Origin: Rhizophagus sp. LPA8_4_AMF
Taxonomy: Eukaryota > Glomeromycota > Glomeromycetes > Glomerales > Glomeraceae
Direction: 5' to 3'
DNA: 21,322 nt
Assembly (NCBI GenBank): GCA_021464525.1
Contig: JADRCO010001212.1
Coordinates: 1-21,322 of the forward strand
The notes under the pieces are model-generated. The model was not told the DNA's origin. It searched no databases and saw only the letters and a list, made by a program, of their open reading frames with translations. Every line of letters starts with the position of its first letter. Positions within the stretch are counted from its first letter, which is position 1. Position numbers and translations under genes: made by a program. Positions 9,371-19,607 of the stretch are shown here, piece after piece.

Positions 9371-9536
9371 ATTTCCGAAGACAGTTGCACAATTGATCAC
9401 GTGATTGTTAACAGTTACAATCAAAAAAGGAATAAATTTTATTGTCCAAATTTCAACAATCAAAAATAGATAATATAATTTGTACTAACTTAACAGTAAC
9501 AATCAAGAAATAACCAACATAACTGAAAAGTACATT

Positions 9537-9554
9537 GATAAATTTAAATATAAA
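9537..9554 (+). promoter_or_regulatory. Conserved TATA-like core promoter of gene B
   Basis: GATAAATTTAAATATAAA is identical to the block upstream of gene A and lies 112 bp before the gene B start. It is followed by AGAGAGTAAAAACCTTC as in A. Confidence 0.5.
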
Positions 9555-9665
9555 AGAGAGTAAAAACCTTCTTTATTTCGTTTAAAAAATATCACTATAG
9601 ATTTGATTTTATTAATTGATATACAATAAAAAAGTACTCTTATTAGAAAAAATATTGACCATAAG

Positions 9666-10616
9666 ATGGAAATGAAAGACCACGATATCGTTGAACACAA
9701 AAAGAAAGACCTCAAAAAAATTAATGACGATAAAAGTGTTGAAGAAAGCGAAAGTACTGAAAACGAAAGTGCTAAAGAAAGTAACATTGATTGCAACATC
9801 AAATCAAAAAAAATTAAAATTCGCAATGTCCGCAAAACCAATAGAATAATTAAAACAATAAGTGAAGAGGTATGTTATAAACCAATTTTAAAATTTAATG
9901 AAAAAGAAAAGATATTCACATTTTTAAAATTAATTTTTTACTTTTAGGGTAAGAAAATCATAATAGATTATATGGAAGACTGGATAAAAAGGGAAAGACA
10001 ACCTAGTAATCCTTTTAAAGAATTGGCTAAAAGATTAAAAAATAGTTGCGGCTACGACTATGACTCAAAAGCTATTTGTGATTAGTAAGTTATCAATTCA
10101 TTTATTATGGGTGATTTTTTTTAAAAAATAAATTAACTTATTTTGTAAATTTTAGTTATTGGCACATACTTGATCCTCAACGTAAGTATTAAAAAATACT
10201 ATTTTTCTTATTAAGAAGAATTGAATTGACTTTTATCACTTTATTTAGTTGACCGTTCATCTTTCTCTCCGGAAGAGAAAAAATATATTTGCGAATTGGT
10301 TGAGGAATATCTAAGAACAAATAACGGCTCTATTCAATGGAAGAATTTACAACCTAAAGTGGAAGAGAAATTTGGTAATCTTCGCTCGCGAAACAGTCTT
10401 AAAAATGTTTGGAACTCTTATATAAGACGTAATAATCGATTAGATAAAGGTAAAAGAGAAATTGAAAGGAAAGATGATATTAAACTTAAAGGTGAAATTG
10501 AAGGTAAAAATAAGATTGAAGGTGTACCTGAAACCAAACAAGAAAAACATACACTTCGATACCTGTTGAATTATGAAGATGAAAATGATAAAAATAATAT
10601 TATGGATTTAGATTAA
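9666..10616 (+). CDS. MYB-like two-repeat (R2R3-type) protein, gene B (244 aa)
   Basis: Exons 9666-9869, 9948-10084, 10156-10181 and 10249-10616 join in phase; introns are 78, 71 and 67 nt. Exon 1 (68 aa) is acidic and Ser-rich (DDKSVEESESTENES), then basic (KSKKIKIRNVRKTNR, possible nuclear signal). The first MYB repeat (69-122) runs from GKKIIIDYMEDWIKRE to KAICDYYWHILDPQ. The second (123-186) has FSPEEKKYICELVEEY, a central W153 and the helix RSRNSLKNVWNSYIRR. The C-terminal tail (187-244) is Lys/Glu-rich with GEIEGKNKIEG repeats, possibly helical, and ends IMDLD. This is the most complete plus-type copy and likely a nuclear DNA-binding protein. A second ATG lies two codons in; the first was taken as start. 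Its divergent partner is deleted, but the shared intergenic block at 9371-9475 is kept. Confidence 0.8.
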
Positions 10617-10990
10617 ATAAGTGTTAGATTAGTAATTTATTTTAGCTACTCTTGTTTATTTGTGTCTTCATATTTTCTTTTTTTTATAACTTTTAATTAT
10701 ATATATATATATTAGTTGTACTAGTTTTTTTAATTTTTTTTATAACTTTCATATTTTTTAATTATATTTTCAATGTATGGTCGGTTTTCTTCATTAATTT
10801 CGTTTAAAGGGGTTGTAATTTTTAAATTCTGTTACAGACATCGTATTGATTATATATAGTTTTAAGACAAAAGATAAATCCTTAGATCTCGATGATTTAA
10901 TGTAGATCTTTCGAATTGTTTTAATTTTTCTTACGCCGATATAAGAGTATTTATATACTGTTTATAATTAGATATTCAAGTATGATGGTA
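10617..10990 (+). other. 3' flank of gene B, homologous to that of gene A
   Basis: Similarity to the gene A flank covers TTAGATTAAATAA, ACTAGTTTTTTTAATTTTTTT and TTTCATATTTTT. It continues to GGTTGTAATTTTTAAATTCTGTTACAG (ending 10837), then resumes at ATATTCAAGTATGATG near 10970. The intervening roughly 130 bp has no match in the A copy. Confidence 0.55.
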
Positions 10991-12150
10991 TTTACTTTCA
11001 ATTGCATTAATAAAATTAAAATTATTCGTTATTTAGTAAATAACATCCAATTTTTTAGTAGTTTCAAAAAAAGAATAATAAATTAGTAATTTGGTTTCAC
11101 TTGATAAATAATTATTACTTATTCAATGAAAACCTTTTTCGTTTTTTAGTGATTAGAAAGTGATAAATACAAATAAATACATTAATTGTATATATCGTAG
11201 TAAAAATCAAATAATTAAAAAATATATTTCAAGAAAAGGCAAATTTTATGATCGATATTATCTTATTCATGTCGGCAAATGGCTATCGGCAAAATTTGAA
11301 ATTATTTCGGGAAAATATGATGTCGGCAAAGAGTAGTCAGTAAATTTTATGTCTATAAAACATCATGTTTCGATAAAATATGTGAATACGCAATTATCTT
11401 CGATTGTACTGTACAACTAAAGCTTTAAAAATTCCGTTTGCCGATACAAAGTAAGTAAAAAGTAAATAAAATAATAATTTAAATAAACAATAAATGTATA
11501 CATTTTAAATCTTTTGATTTTATGAATTAGTAATCACGCAACGTATTGATAGTCCAAAACTAGTAATCCCGCCCCCAGGACAAAAATAATTTACTATCTT
11601 ATTATCGCCTCAATATTAATTTTATTTTAGAAATTTTTTTGAGTAAAAACGCAGTACGCGTACAATTTAAATAATTATTGTCACTAACTTAATTAACAAA
11701 AAAAACATTTATTAAATTATTGCGATATAGTGTATTTTAACGAAAATTGTTTGCAAATACTTCTTAATGTCTAATGAAAAAAAAATAACTTTTATTTAAT
11801 TAGTTTCATTGTTATGAAATAAAAAAGGAATAACTTATTTTAAAAAATATTACTAGTACATTCTTTATGATTTACCTTTGGAAAGGATTAGTGAAGAATG
11901 GGTGGGTTTAACGTGACATTAGATACTAGTATTTTTATATTTTTTCAGCATCATGTTATTTAAAAAGTTAATTATAATTTTTCCTTTTAATTTACGTAAT
12001 TTTTTTTTGCGCTGGTTTTGTTAAAAATAAAATCACGTGATCAACGCTTAAATTTTGCTGACTGATAATTTTAAAAATGAGAATACTATACATATAAAAA
12101 ACTCATAATTCTCAATGTTTTTATCGGGCTTTTTTATATATAAACCGACG
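10991..12150. other. A/T-rich spacer with a possible small TCGGCAAA-ended repeat
   Basis: No gene is supported. TCGGCAAA occurs at about 11272, 11286 and 11332, and inverted as TTTGCCGA near 11438, so 11271-11446 may be a degenerate inverted-repeat element of about 175 bp. A TCACGTGA palindrome is at 12033-12040. Confidence 0.35.
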
Positions 12151-12151
12151 G

Positions 12152-12551
12152 TTAAACTGAACCGATAACCGAATCATTAAAATATGTTTTACTCGTAGCG
12201 AACATGTATTCAAAAGCAGGCGCATTTTGTCCATTAACTTTGATCTTTAAATTATTTGTTCTCGCACATATGAAAGGTGCGTAAGCGATATTATACAAAA
12301 CCACACTGTTGCTCTGAACTTAGTGAACAACTGAGCTACGAGAAGGGAATAGTATGACTTACCGATGATAGCAATGACTCAAATCGGATATGCTGTGGCG
12401 ATTCGAAATTAGAACTTATCATCGTACTCATATAAGTAGTATTTAGGTCACGTGTCAATTCGTGGTCTACGTTTAGGACGAGATGATTTTGGTTATGATT
12501 TTGCAACACTATTCTGCTCATTTGGATTTCTGACTTACAAAGTACTTTCAT
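12152..12551 (-). CDS. Possible two-exon gene of unknown function (116 aa)
   Basis: I do not recognise this protein. On the minus strand an open frame from ATG at 12551 runs to a consensus GTAAGT donor (exon 12551-12363, 63 codons). A 49-nt intron with CACTAAG ten bases before its CAG acceptor leads in the same phase to a second open stretch (12313-12152, 53 codons and a stop). The region is less A/T-rich than its surroundings. The predicted protein has FESPQHIRFESLLSS before the splice and NGQNAPAFEYMFATSK after it. It has no signal peptide or membrane segment. The intron is shorter than others in the window. It may be a real small gene, the end of a decayed gene, or chance. Confidence 0.3.
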
Positions 12552-12880
12552 TAATTAAAATAGAACTTTATATTTAAAATTCGGAAAATTGTTTATAATC
12601 AATTTGTTACATATTCAGAATATAACTCCTTTATTTTAATTTGTAAAATGAAAAAAATTAAAAAATTAAAAAAATTAAACATAAATAAATAAATAAATAA
12701 ATAAACAAAAAATAAATGAATCAAGAAAATATGTGAAATATATTATATAGAAAGTTTCGGCATACTGAAAAGAAGTTCTTCAGGAAAGTTAATATGATTT
12801 TATTATTTCGTAATTAAAATTTTGTTATTAACTTACTTACAATTTACGTGAAGTAGCATTGAATCATTTCAATTCATTTC
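12552..12880. other. Spacer with (AAAT)n simple repeat
   Basis: The sequence is A/T-rich, with an AAATAAATAAATAAATAA tract at about 12681-12704. It forms the 3' flank of the hydrolase gene; no gene was seen. Confidence 0.5.
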
Positions 12881-14564
12881 TTAGTTTGGTACAATGCCAA
12901 TTTTTTCCCAGTTAAGAACATTTTTATTGTGTTCTTTTAAAAGACTAAATTCTCCCTTAACATTAATGTAATTATAAGAGGAAGGAGGAAGTGGTTCGTT
13001 AAGAATATTCGTCACTCTATTTATGAATTCAGCTATACGTTCATATGACTTTGTAGTACAAGCATGTTCCATCATCATCTAGTATACATTATTTGAAGTA
13101 TTAATTTTATAATTTTGAAAAAAAAAACCAAATCAATTTTTAGTATATTTACTTGGAACACGTGAGGCATTTCTTCATATATTTCAAGTGTAGTATTTGT
13201 CGGAGTTTGGAATGGAGATTTTTCAAATTTACCAGCATTATAAGATGGACCCTTATATTTAGCTGGTTCAGCAGATCTATGAGCAAAATATATTGCATCA
13301 TCTCGAAATCTTTCTTCATCTCCTGCAATCTATAATAAACAAATAAATCCCTTTTTAGTACAAAAATATTTAAAAAAGGATCATGGGATGCAGTTTCATA
13401 CCAATAATAAAGGAGGCAAATCGCCCAAGCTTTCAGCTAACATTGGACTAGCATATGGAATTGCTAGACCTTCATTAGTTACATATAAATGTAATCTTCC
13501 ATCAGGTCTATCAAAGGAATCATGCCAAATTTTGGGACCAAGATTTTGGTTCTTAATCTTCACCGCAAGAGCAGCATCTTTTTCTTTATATTCTTTACTA
13601 GCTTGAGATTCGATGAAATTGGCAGCACTACCGCTTTTTATACTTGGAACAAAATCAGCACATTCATCATCTATTATTGAAGGCGTGCTAACTGTAAGAT
13701 CAACCCATGGGCTCTGTAATGTAACGTAATATAATTATATAAATGATTAATAATTCAACAAAATAAAGAAAATGAATTCTTTATTTACCAAACCAATGAT
13801 ACCAGCTAATGATGGCAACCCAACATCACGTATAGCAAGACCAAGAGCTAAACTTAAACCACCCCCAGCACTATCACCACAAATTACAATATTTTTTGGA
13901 TTTAAAGGTTCAAATCCTGCATTTTTGGGAGGATTTAAGAGATATAAATAAGCAGCTAATGCATCTTGTAATGCGGCGGGAAATTGATTTTGAGGTGCAA
14001 GCCGATAATTGATTGCTATAAAAGAAAATTTTAGTAGGTAATACATTAAAGATTTTTAAAATTCACAAGGTTAAGCTTACCAAAAACTCTTGCATTTGCT
14101 ATTTTAGCAAGAGAGCTTGTAATAGGACGATGAGTTTCTTTACTAAGAAAATAATAGCCTCCACCATGTAAATACAAAATAGTTTTCCTAACTTCTCTTT
14201 TTTCCCATCCATCATTAGAAACTTGAACCCATTCGGCATTAATTCCATCATCTTTCAAATTTTTCCATTCAGGGTCTAAAACATGTTCATATGGTTTCAA
14301 AATTTTATCAAGATGAACTTGAGATTCATTTCTATATTTATTATTTATCTTTAATTCATTTATCGTCACGTCAGCTTGTGCAGGAGCAGGAAGAAAACCA
14401 AGACTTTGCATTTGCTCAATTGTTTTGTTACTATCGGCTAATAATGTATACTTTGCCCAAGATAAGTGACATTTTAAATCCCATGAAGGTCTTGGCGGTC
14501 CATTAAGATAATGTTTTATTGTTGTAGAAATTAACAATGAAGAATATTTTAACAAGTCGGTCAT
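12881..14564 (-). CDS. HSL-family alpha/beta hydrolase (carboxylesterase/lipase-like), 465 aa
   Basis: Five minus-strand exons (14564-14081, 14015-13789, 13713-13402, 13329-13153, 13078-12881) join in phase with introns of 65-75 nt. This is an alpha/beta-hydrolase-3 enzyme of the hormone-sensitive-lipase family, which hydrolyses ester bonds of acylglycerols, sterol esters or small acyl esters; the substrate cannot be read from the sequence. The oxyanion-hole motif HGGG is at 133-136. YRLAPQNQFPAAL (165-177) is the typical strand/helix after it. The nucleophile is S210 in GDSAGG, and the histidine is H397 in MPHVFQ. The acid is probably E347 or D345 in AGDEERFRDDA. The N-terminal part (GPPRPSWDLKCH, 22-33) forms a cap region. 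No signal peptide or clear membrane anchor is seen, so it is probably cytosolic or lipid-droplet associated. Family, start and end are secure. Confidence 0.93.
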
Positions 14565-16040
14565 TTTTCAAATAGTAAAATTATAATAATGTATAAAGAT
14601 TCAGTGCAAATAATGGTTCTATTTATATGAGAATGAATATGGATATTATGAACTCCGTTTGTACCTTTACCACATGTGATTTTGTGAATTTTTAAATTAT
14701 ATGATATTTTTTTGGGTACTAATTAAATACATATTTATTAATCACAATAAGCGCAGAATCGGAACTGATTATACAGTATGTATATAGTCCGTTAAAATCA
14801 ATTTTAACGGACGAATTTGTTTATTGATTATCGTAGAGTATGCAGATGTAATTATTCCTTATTCGGGATGCCAAATTTTTTAAAACCTCTCGGCTAAATG
14901 ATCATCAAATGTATACTCTTTTTGGTTGTGATCTACCAGAAACTTTATAGAATTAGAAATAAGAATGGTGAATCCAAATCCTAAAACGCTCTATCCTCCT
15001 CCTAACGAATCGATATAGTTTTTTTTCCGTTACGTAATTTTTTTTTTTTTTTAAAAAAAAAGAAGGGGGTAAAAAAAAAAAGATCCTTTTTTGCAGCATT
15101 TTTTTAGTTGCTCAAATTTCCATAAATTGCATAAATAAATAGTCATACAAACAATGAAAAACCGGATTAAATACACGTAATAATCTATTTGTCTCGCAAC
15201 CTTTTTTTTTTAGTTGTCAATAAATGCATAAATGAATGAATTAAATGATACAATACAACTGACGATTTTTATTTTGCGTATTACAAATATTTGTGGCTTT
15301 TTATAACAATTTCTCAAAATAGAAATATTTTTCTTCCCTATCATATTATCAAAAACGATGATTAATTGATTTTTTAAATCAAACAAAAAATCTTTTTAAA
15401 AGAAAAAAAAAATGAAACTTTTGTCTTAAAGTACAAGAACAATTAATAAAAAAAGGTCCATACTCTCAAAAATCTTTTTTTTTTTAAAAAAAAAAAAATG
15501 AATATTTTAATAAGAAAATTTCTTAATTTACACTGGGTGTTCGTACACGTATCACGTGACTTCATAAAATAAATTATATAAAAAAATTTTTAATAAATAT
15601 GTGTTTTCTTTAAATTAAAAAGTTTTTGAATTGAATTAATAAAAATACAAATCTGAAATAAAATTTCTCTTAATAAAAAAAATTATTTAGTATCCAATCG
15701 TTAAAAAATTTAGTGAATAAAAATAGGTTCTAAATCAAACCGTTGATAGCATGATCTTTCTTATAACTTAGTTCGTGAATTTACTATGTTCTCAAAGAGA
15801 TTAAAGAAAAAATATTCTGCTTCTCTTAAATTTATTTGTTATAAAGCAAGAAGGAGTTCTATTGATATTTGAAATGAATAACATAAAGTTTCTTATTGAT
15901 TATTAAATATACTGCGCCATATGGCCATTATATATAAGTGCATGCTTTGCGCCTAATAACCGTTATAGGTAAAACGATAAAAACCAATAAATTGGATTTG
16001 TTTTCATTTTTGTATAAAAAAAAGTGTGTTGCTAATTTGC
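14565..16040. other. Upstream region of the hydrolase gene and A/T-rich spacer
   Basis: No gene is supported. It contains a perfect inverted repeat at 14787-14812, T(n)A(n) tracts at 15038-15061 and 15475-15498, and TCACGTGA at 15552-15559. Confidence 0.45.
14787..14812. promoter_or_regulatory. Perfect 12-bp inverted repeat upstream of the hydrolase
   Basis: GTCCGTTAAAAT and its exact reverse complement are separated by CA, about 220 bp upstream of the hydrolase start codon. It could be a dimeric operator-like site or a small hairpin; no family is recognised. Confidence 0.35.
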
Positions 16041-16047
16041 TCTTCGT

Positions 16048-16108
16048 GTGAAATCACCTAGGTGATTTCACCCAACATAAATTTATTAAAATCAGGTGAT
16101 TTCACCTG
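16048..16108. repeat. Palindrome cluster built from GTGAAATCACCT units
   Basis: 16048-16071 is a perfect 24-bp palindrome (GTGAAATCACCT followed by its reverse complement). At 16093-16108 a second palindrome, CAGGTGATTTCACCTG, has 7-bp arms around TT. Three copies of AGGTGATTTCACC-type half sites thus lie within 61 bp. This could be the termini of a tiny inverted-repeat element or a cluster of binding sites. Confidence 0.6.
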
Positions 16109-16583
16109 GAACCACTATCAGAAAAGCTCGGGCACGTGTTTTGCACCAGTCCTTTTAGCCAATATGTATTAGTTATATCCTGGCTAATTAGGAATAAGTG
16201 AAATTTTACTATTCCAATTATCCCTGCCATTATTTACAAGTAGTAAAAAGTGATTTATAGCATATCACATTCTCATCAATAAGTATAAATATAGTATATT
16301 TTATTGTTAAATCCTATTTCTTTCGCTTGGTTTTTTTTATTTTCCATTTTAAAAAATTTTAAAAAAGTGTAAAAAGCTTCAGAACTATTACTATTACAGT
16401 TGAAAAAATAATAGAAAAAATTAAAAGAAATGTTTTCTCATTTGGAAATTGGAAAATGCAAATCTTTCTGAATTACACAAATTTTCAAAAGCCATCTATT
16501 ATAGTTTAATCAATAGTTAATTCTTACTGCAAGATCTCCTAAGAACGACATATAAAATTTGCTAATAATCTGGTGATAATTAG
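16109..16583. other. A/T-rich spacer, no gene seen
   Basis: A short hairpin-like motif (TAGCCAATAT and ATATCCTGGCTA) lies near 16157-16187. Otherwise low-complexity sequence without exons. Confidence 0.4.
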
Positions 16584-17300
16584 AATTTGATCCGATCTGA
16601 TGGAATTGTCAATCAGAACTTGGTGCATGTTTTAGTTGCTTTACGTCAAAATTACAGACCACCTCCGAACTTAATACCCTGATAGGCGCAGTTGTCGGAA
16701 GGTATCACACGAAATTCTGCGCAATGATGTGATGGCTGATCACGCGGTTATGTTTGTGCGACATATTAATTTTCGCATATATATATTTATTCGTCCTCAT
16801 TCAAGAAAACGCCAAATGCTTTTTACAATGACAATCGCATAATGAGATCTGTATAGGCTAGAAAAAGGAAGTGAATAGTGTGTTTCTTATTGATATTAGT
16901 AATAATATTCATGTGTTGTAGAGGGCTTAGAACTCCGCAATTTCCGAGATCTACACGGGTTAGCAAACTTTGATCTTGCGTAGAGATCACTATTCCAAAG
17001 GAATCAAAATTCCGTTTCATGTGCTTTCATAGAGCTCTTGGCATCATGCGATAATGCTAATCACTCTCCTTATCTCTTTTTCCCAGCAAGATATAAAGCG
17101 TGTAGAATATGTAGAAGTTCAGCCAACTTTCCCTTCTCACGAAAAATTAAGGTATGTAATATGTATATGCCAGAAGCCATGCTTATATGCAAATGAGGTT
17201 TTCTCACTATTGTCCTTGTATTTAGGAAAAACAAGATGTCTTCCGGTGCAGATAATGATTATCAGTCTTAACTTCCGCTACCGTAATGCAGAAAATAAAA
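16584..17300 (+). other. Coding-like island of unknown identity
   Basis: The base composition is visibly less A/T-rich than on either side. Short plus-strand open stretches look protein-like: 16584-16682 (with LVHVLVALRQNYRPPP) and 16675-16842 (with HEILRNDVMADHAVMFVRH). 17087-17151 (with RVEYVEVQPTFPSHEKL) lies between a CCCAG acceptor and a GTATGT donor. The intron-like stretch after it, 17152-17225, is 74 nt and ends TTTAG, the usual size here. I could not build a continuous product and do not recognise a family. It may be a decayed gene or scattered exons of a gene I cannot resolve. Confidence 0.35.
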
Positions 17301-17729
17301 TAAAATTTTCGCGCTTGAGATTTCTAAGGATAAAAAGTTTCTGATCTTGAAAATGAAGTAAGAGGGAAATTGGGACTAATCAATCGTAACGATCGATTTC
17401 CTCCATCAAATTTATCCTAAGGAGAAGCCTATGCAAACAGAAGATAGAATTTTTCCTACTTTAACGAGACGCCTATGATGAGGATCGTATTCACATCCGA
17501 AATCTCCCTAACAATTAGATTTTTTTTTACATCATGTAAAACGTATTCGCAATTTTATGTACTATAAGCCGAGTTTTGTAAACATTTTTTATTTCATTAA
17601 ATAAAGTATCGATATATTGGGAATAAGGCCGTGTCTCGACCATTAATTTTTACATGTATGAAATGGGTTTCGTAAATAATTTAACATCTCTCAATATCTT
17701 TTTTATTTAAATGAATAGAAGACCTTCTA
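17301..17729. other. Spacer downstream of the phosphatase gene
   Basis: No gene is supported. The left part still has mixed composition (for example AATCGTAACGATCGATT near 17381) and may belong to the island before it. The right part is the 3' flank of the minus-strand phosphatase. Confidence 0.35.
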
Positions 17730-19498
17730 TTAAGGAAAAGCGCACATCTTATTAAAATCGCATCCGATCTTATCACCGAGAATCTCCTTAAACTTGTTCC
17801 ATTCACAATACTCACTCTTACAACCCGGAATCAAAAACGGTTTAAAATTAAGTAACGCTCGTATCAATACTTTGTTGTGATCATCGGAACAAGTATAAAT
17901 TTCTAAATAAAACGTAGAAGACCAAGGTATAGATGCATATTCTGTAAACCTGATTTTTTTGATTTGTTCATAGGTGAGATCTGCTGTGAGTTCTTTTTCT
18001 TTAAATACTCCCTGTAATTAAAAGTTAACATAATATATGTTATCATCAATAAAATATATATATATATGTGTGTGAAATTTGAAAATTTGGGAACGAACAT
18101 ACCAATGTAGTGAATAATATAAGTAAAGTAAATCCATGAGAATTCTTTATATCTGCTATCATATTAGATTTCCCACTTAAATAATCTTCAACTCCATTTA
18201 CAAGTTGAGTATAATAACCACAGCCAACTCGTTGATTAAAAGGATCACCATATTGCAATATATAATATGAGCGAAGATCCCAATAATATCGTAATAATAG
18301 AAGTTCTTTAGGACTTAATAATGAACACCACGTGTCAGTTCGATGGAATTGAACGATGTAAAATTGACAATAAGTAAACATATATGGTAATAGATGTGGA
18401 TCAAGAAGTGGTTTGATATTGTATTCTTTGGATAAACGATCGGCAATTGGCTTTAGAGTCTTGTTGCCATAGGAATAAAGTTGTCCATCGAGTAATTTAT
18501 TATTAGTAAAAACGGTCTGGTTCCAGCGTGAACAGGCTCGATGCGGTTGTAATATAAAATCTTGTTCCTAGAAAAGAATTATATATAAGGAGTATGTTAA
18601 TCAAGAAAGATTTTATAAAATGACGTAATATAGTAAAAAAATATTTACCGTTGATAAACTCCAAATGTACACGGGTTTACTTTTGCAGGTATCTAAAGGG
18701 CCCTTTCCGTTAAATAATCCTTCAGCAAACGCCATTGCTGACGCACCAGCTCTTTTATGTTATACAATTGTTATTGTATTTATATATATGTATTTAAAAA
18801 TATGAGGTAAAAATTCCAATCATAAACGAAAAACCATATATCTATTAAATTGTACCTTGAAGTTCCTGCACTTTGAAATCTTATAATTTCGGGATTATAT
18901 TTAACCCCTTTCCAAAATTTTGGGTATCTTTTAAGACTTTGTAACGCATCAAAAAAAGGTTCGAGTTCTCCTCGTTTGACCAATTGAAAATTATCCCTTA
19001 ATAGGAAAGGATTTTTATACTATTTATTTATTTTTTTTTTTTTTTGATAAATACTGTATAAGACAAAAAATTTTATTAAATATTATATCAATTCATTGAG
19101 TTTTTTTTACCCATTCTTTTGCAACAGGAACATCTGCAAATATTTTTTCCAATTTATCATAAGCACTAATATCATCTGGAGCTGGAAGTCTCGTTCCTGA
19201 TAATCAATTTTAAGAGAAAGATTATTTTATGCTGTAAATTTGTACATTTGTATGATATAAAAAAAAAAAATTTACCGTGTCTAGCATTCAAATGTAATTG
19301 TTTTAATTCACATTTATCAGGATAACTTATGGGTTCAATATCGAGAGAAAAGGCGGTTTTCGCTGGTTCAAGCCAAAATAAACGGGCATTGATAAGTTCA
19401 TCCAAAGTATATTTGTACCTCTTACATAGCGTTGGGTTATAAGAAATCAATAAAGCGAAGATGAAAACTGAATGTAGAATGTGGTAAAAAGATCGCAT
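17730..19498 (-). CDS. Secreted MINPP-like histidine phosphatase, 440 aa, HAE motif changed to HGF
   Basis: Six minus-strand exons (19498-19276, 19196-19111, 19019-18856, 18751-18649, 18567-18103, 18011-17730) join in phase. The family (multiple inositol polyphosphate phosphatase, histidine phosphatase clan 2) removes phosphates from inositol phosphates such as phytate. A signal peptide is likely at 1-25 (SVFIFALLISY core). The catalytic RHGTRLP is at 73-79, with the nucleophile H74. Family blocks follow: WYKNPF (103-108), KRGELEP (118-124), TSRAGASA (157-164) and GDPFNQRVGCGYY in exon 5. Where the family has HAET, this protein reads HGFT (336-339), so the usual acid residue is missing although the flanks (TLLILFTTLGVFKEKE) align well with human MINPP1. 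The C-terminus (CAFP) has no ER-retention signal. Length is close to the family norm (human 487). It is likely secreted or vacuolar; activity is uncertain. Confidence 0.92.
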
Positions 19499-19529
19499 GA
19501 TTTTTAGGATCACAAGTTGCGCTTATTTC

Positions 19530-19554
19530 AAAAAAAAAAAAAAAAAAAAAAAAA
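19530..19554. repeat. A25 homopolymer just upstream of the phosphatase start
   Basis: A run of 25 A on the plus strand (T on the coding strand) starts 32 bp upstream of the phosphatase ATG. It is either a poly(dT) promoter element or a slippage-prone tract in the 5' leader. Confidence 0.6.
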
Positions 19555-19607
19555 GAGGTTGAAAGGGATTCTTTAAATTGAGAAATTTTAATTTCCCATG
19601 ATCACAC

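Noticed and set aside
12250-12345. tRNA-like A-box on the minus strand (TAGCTCAGTTG followed by GAGC)
   Set aside because: The D-loop would be too long, no anticodon stem forms and no B-box (GTTCGAATC-like) follows at the right distance. The stretch also fits as the intron of the candidate gene at 12152-12551.
18981-19000. Alternative acceptor for phosphatase exon 3 just before GGATAATTTTC
   Set aside because: It gives the wrong phase and an immediate stop. The acceptor at 19020-19021 restores YKNPF, a conserved family block, in phase.
19499-19513. Upstream GTG start for the phosphatase
   Set aside because: Nuclear fungal genes rarely start at GTG, and the ATG at 19498 directly precedes a normal signal peptide.
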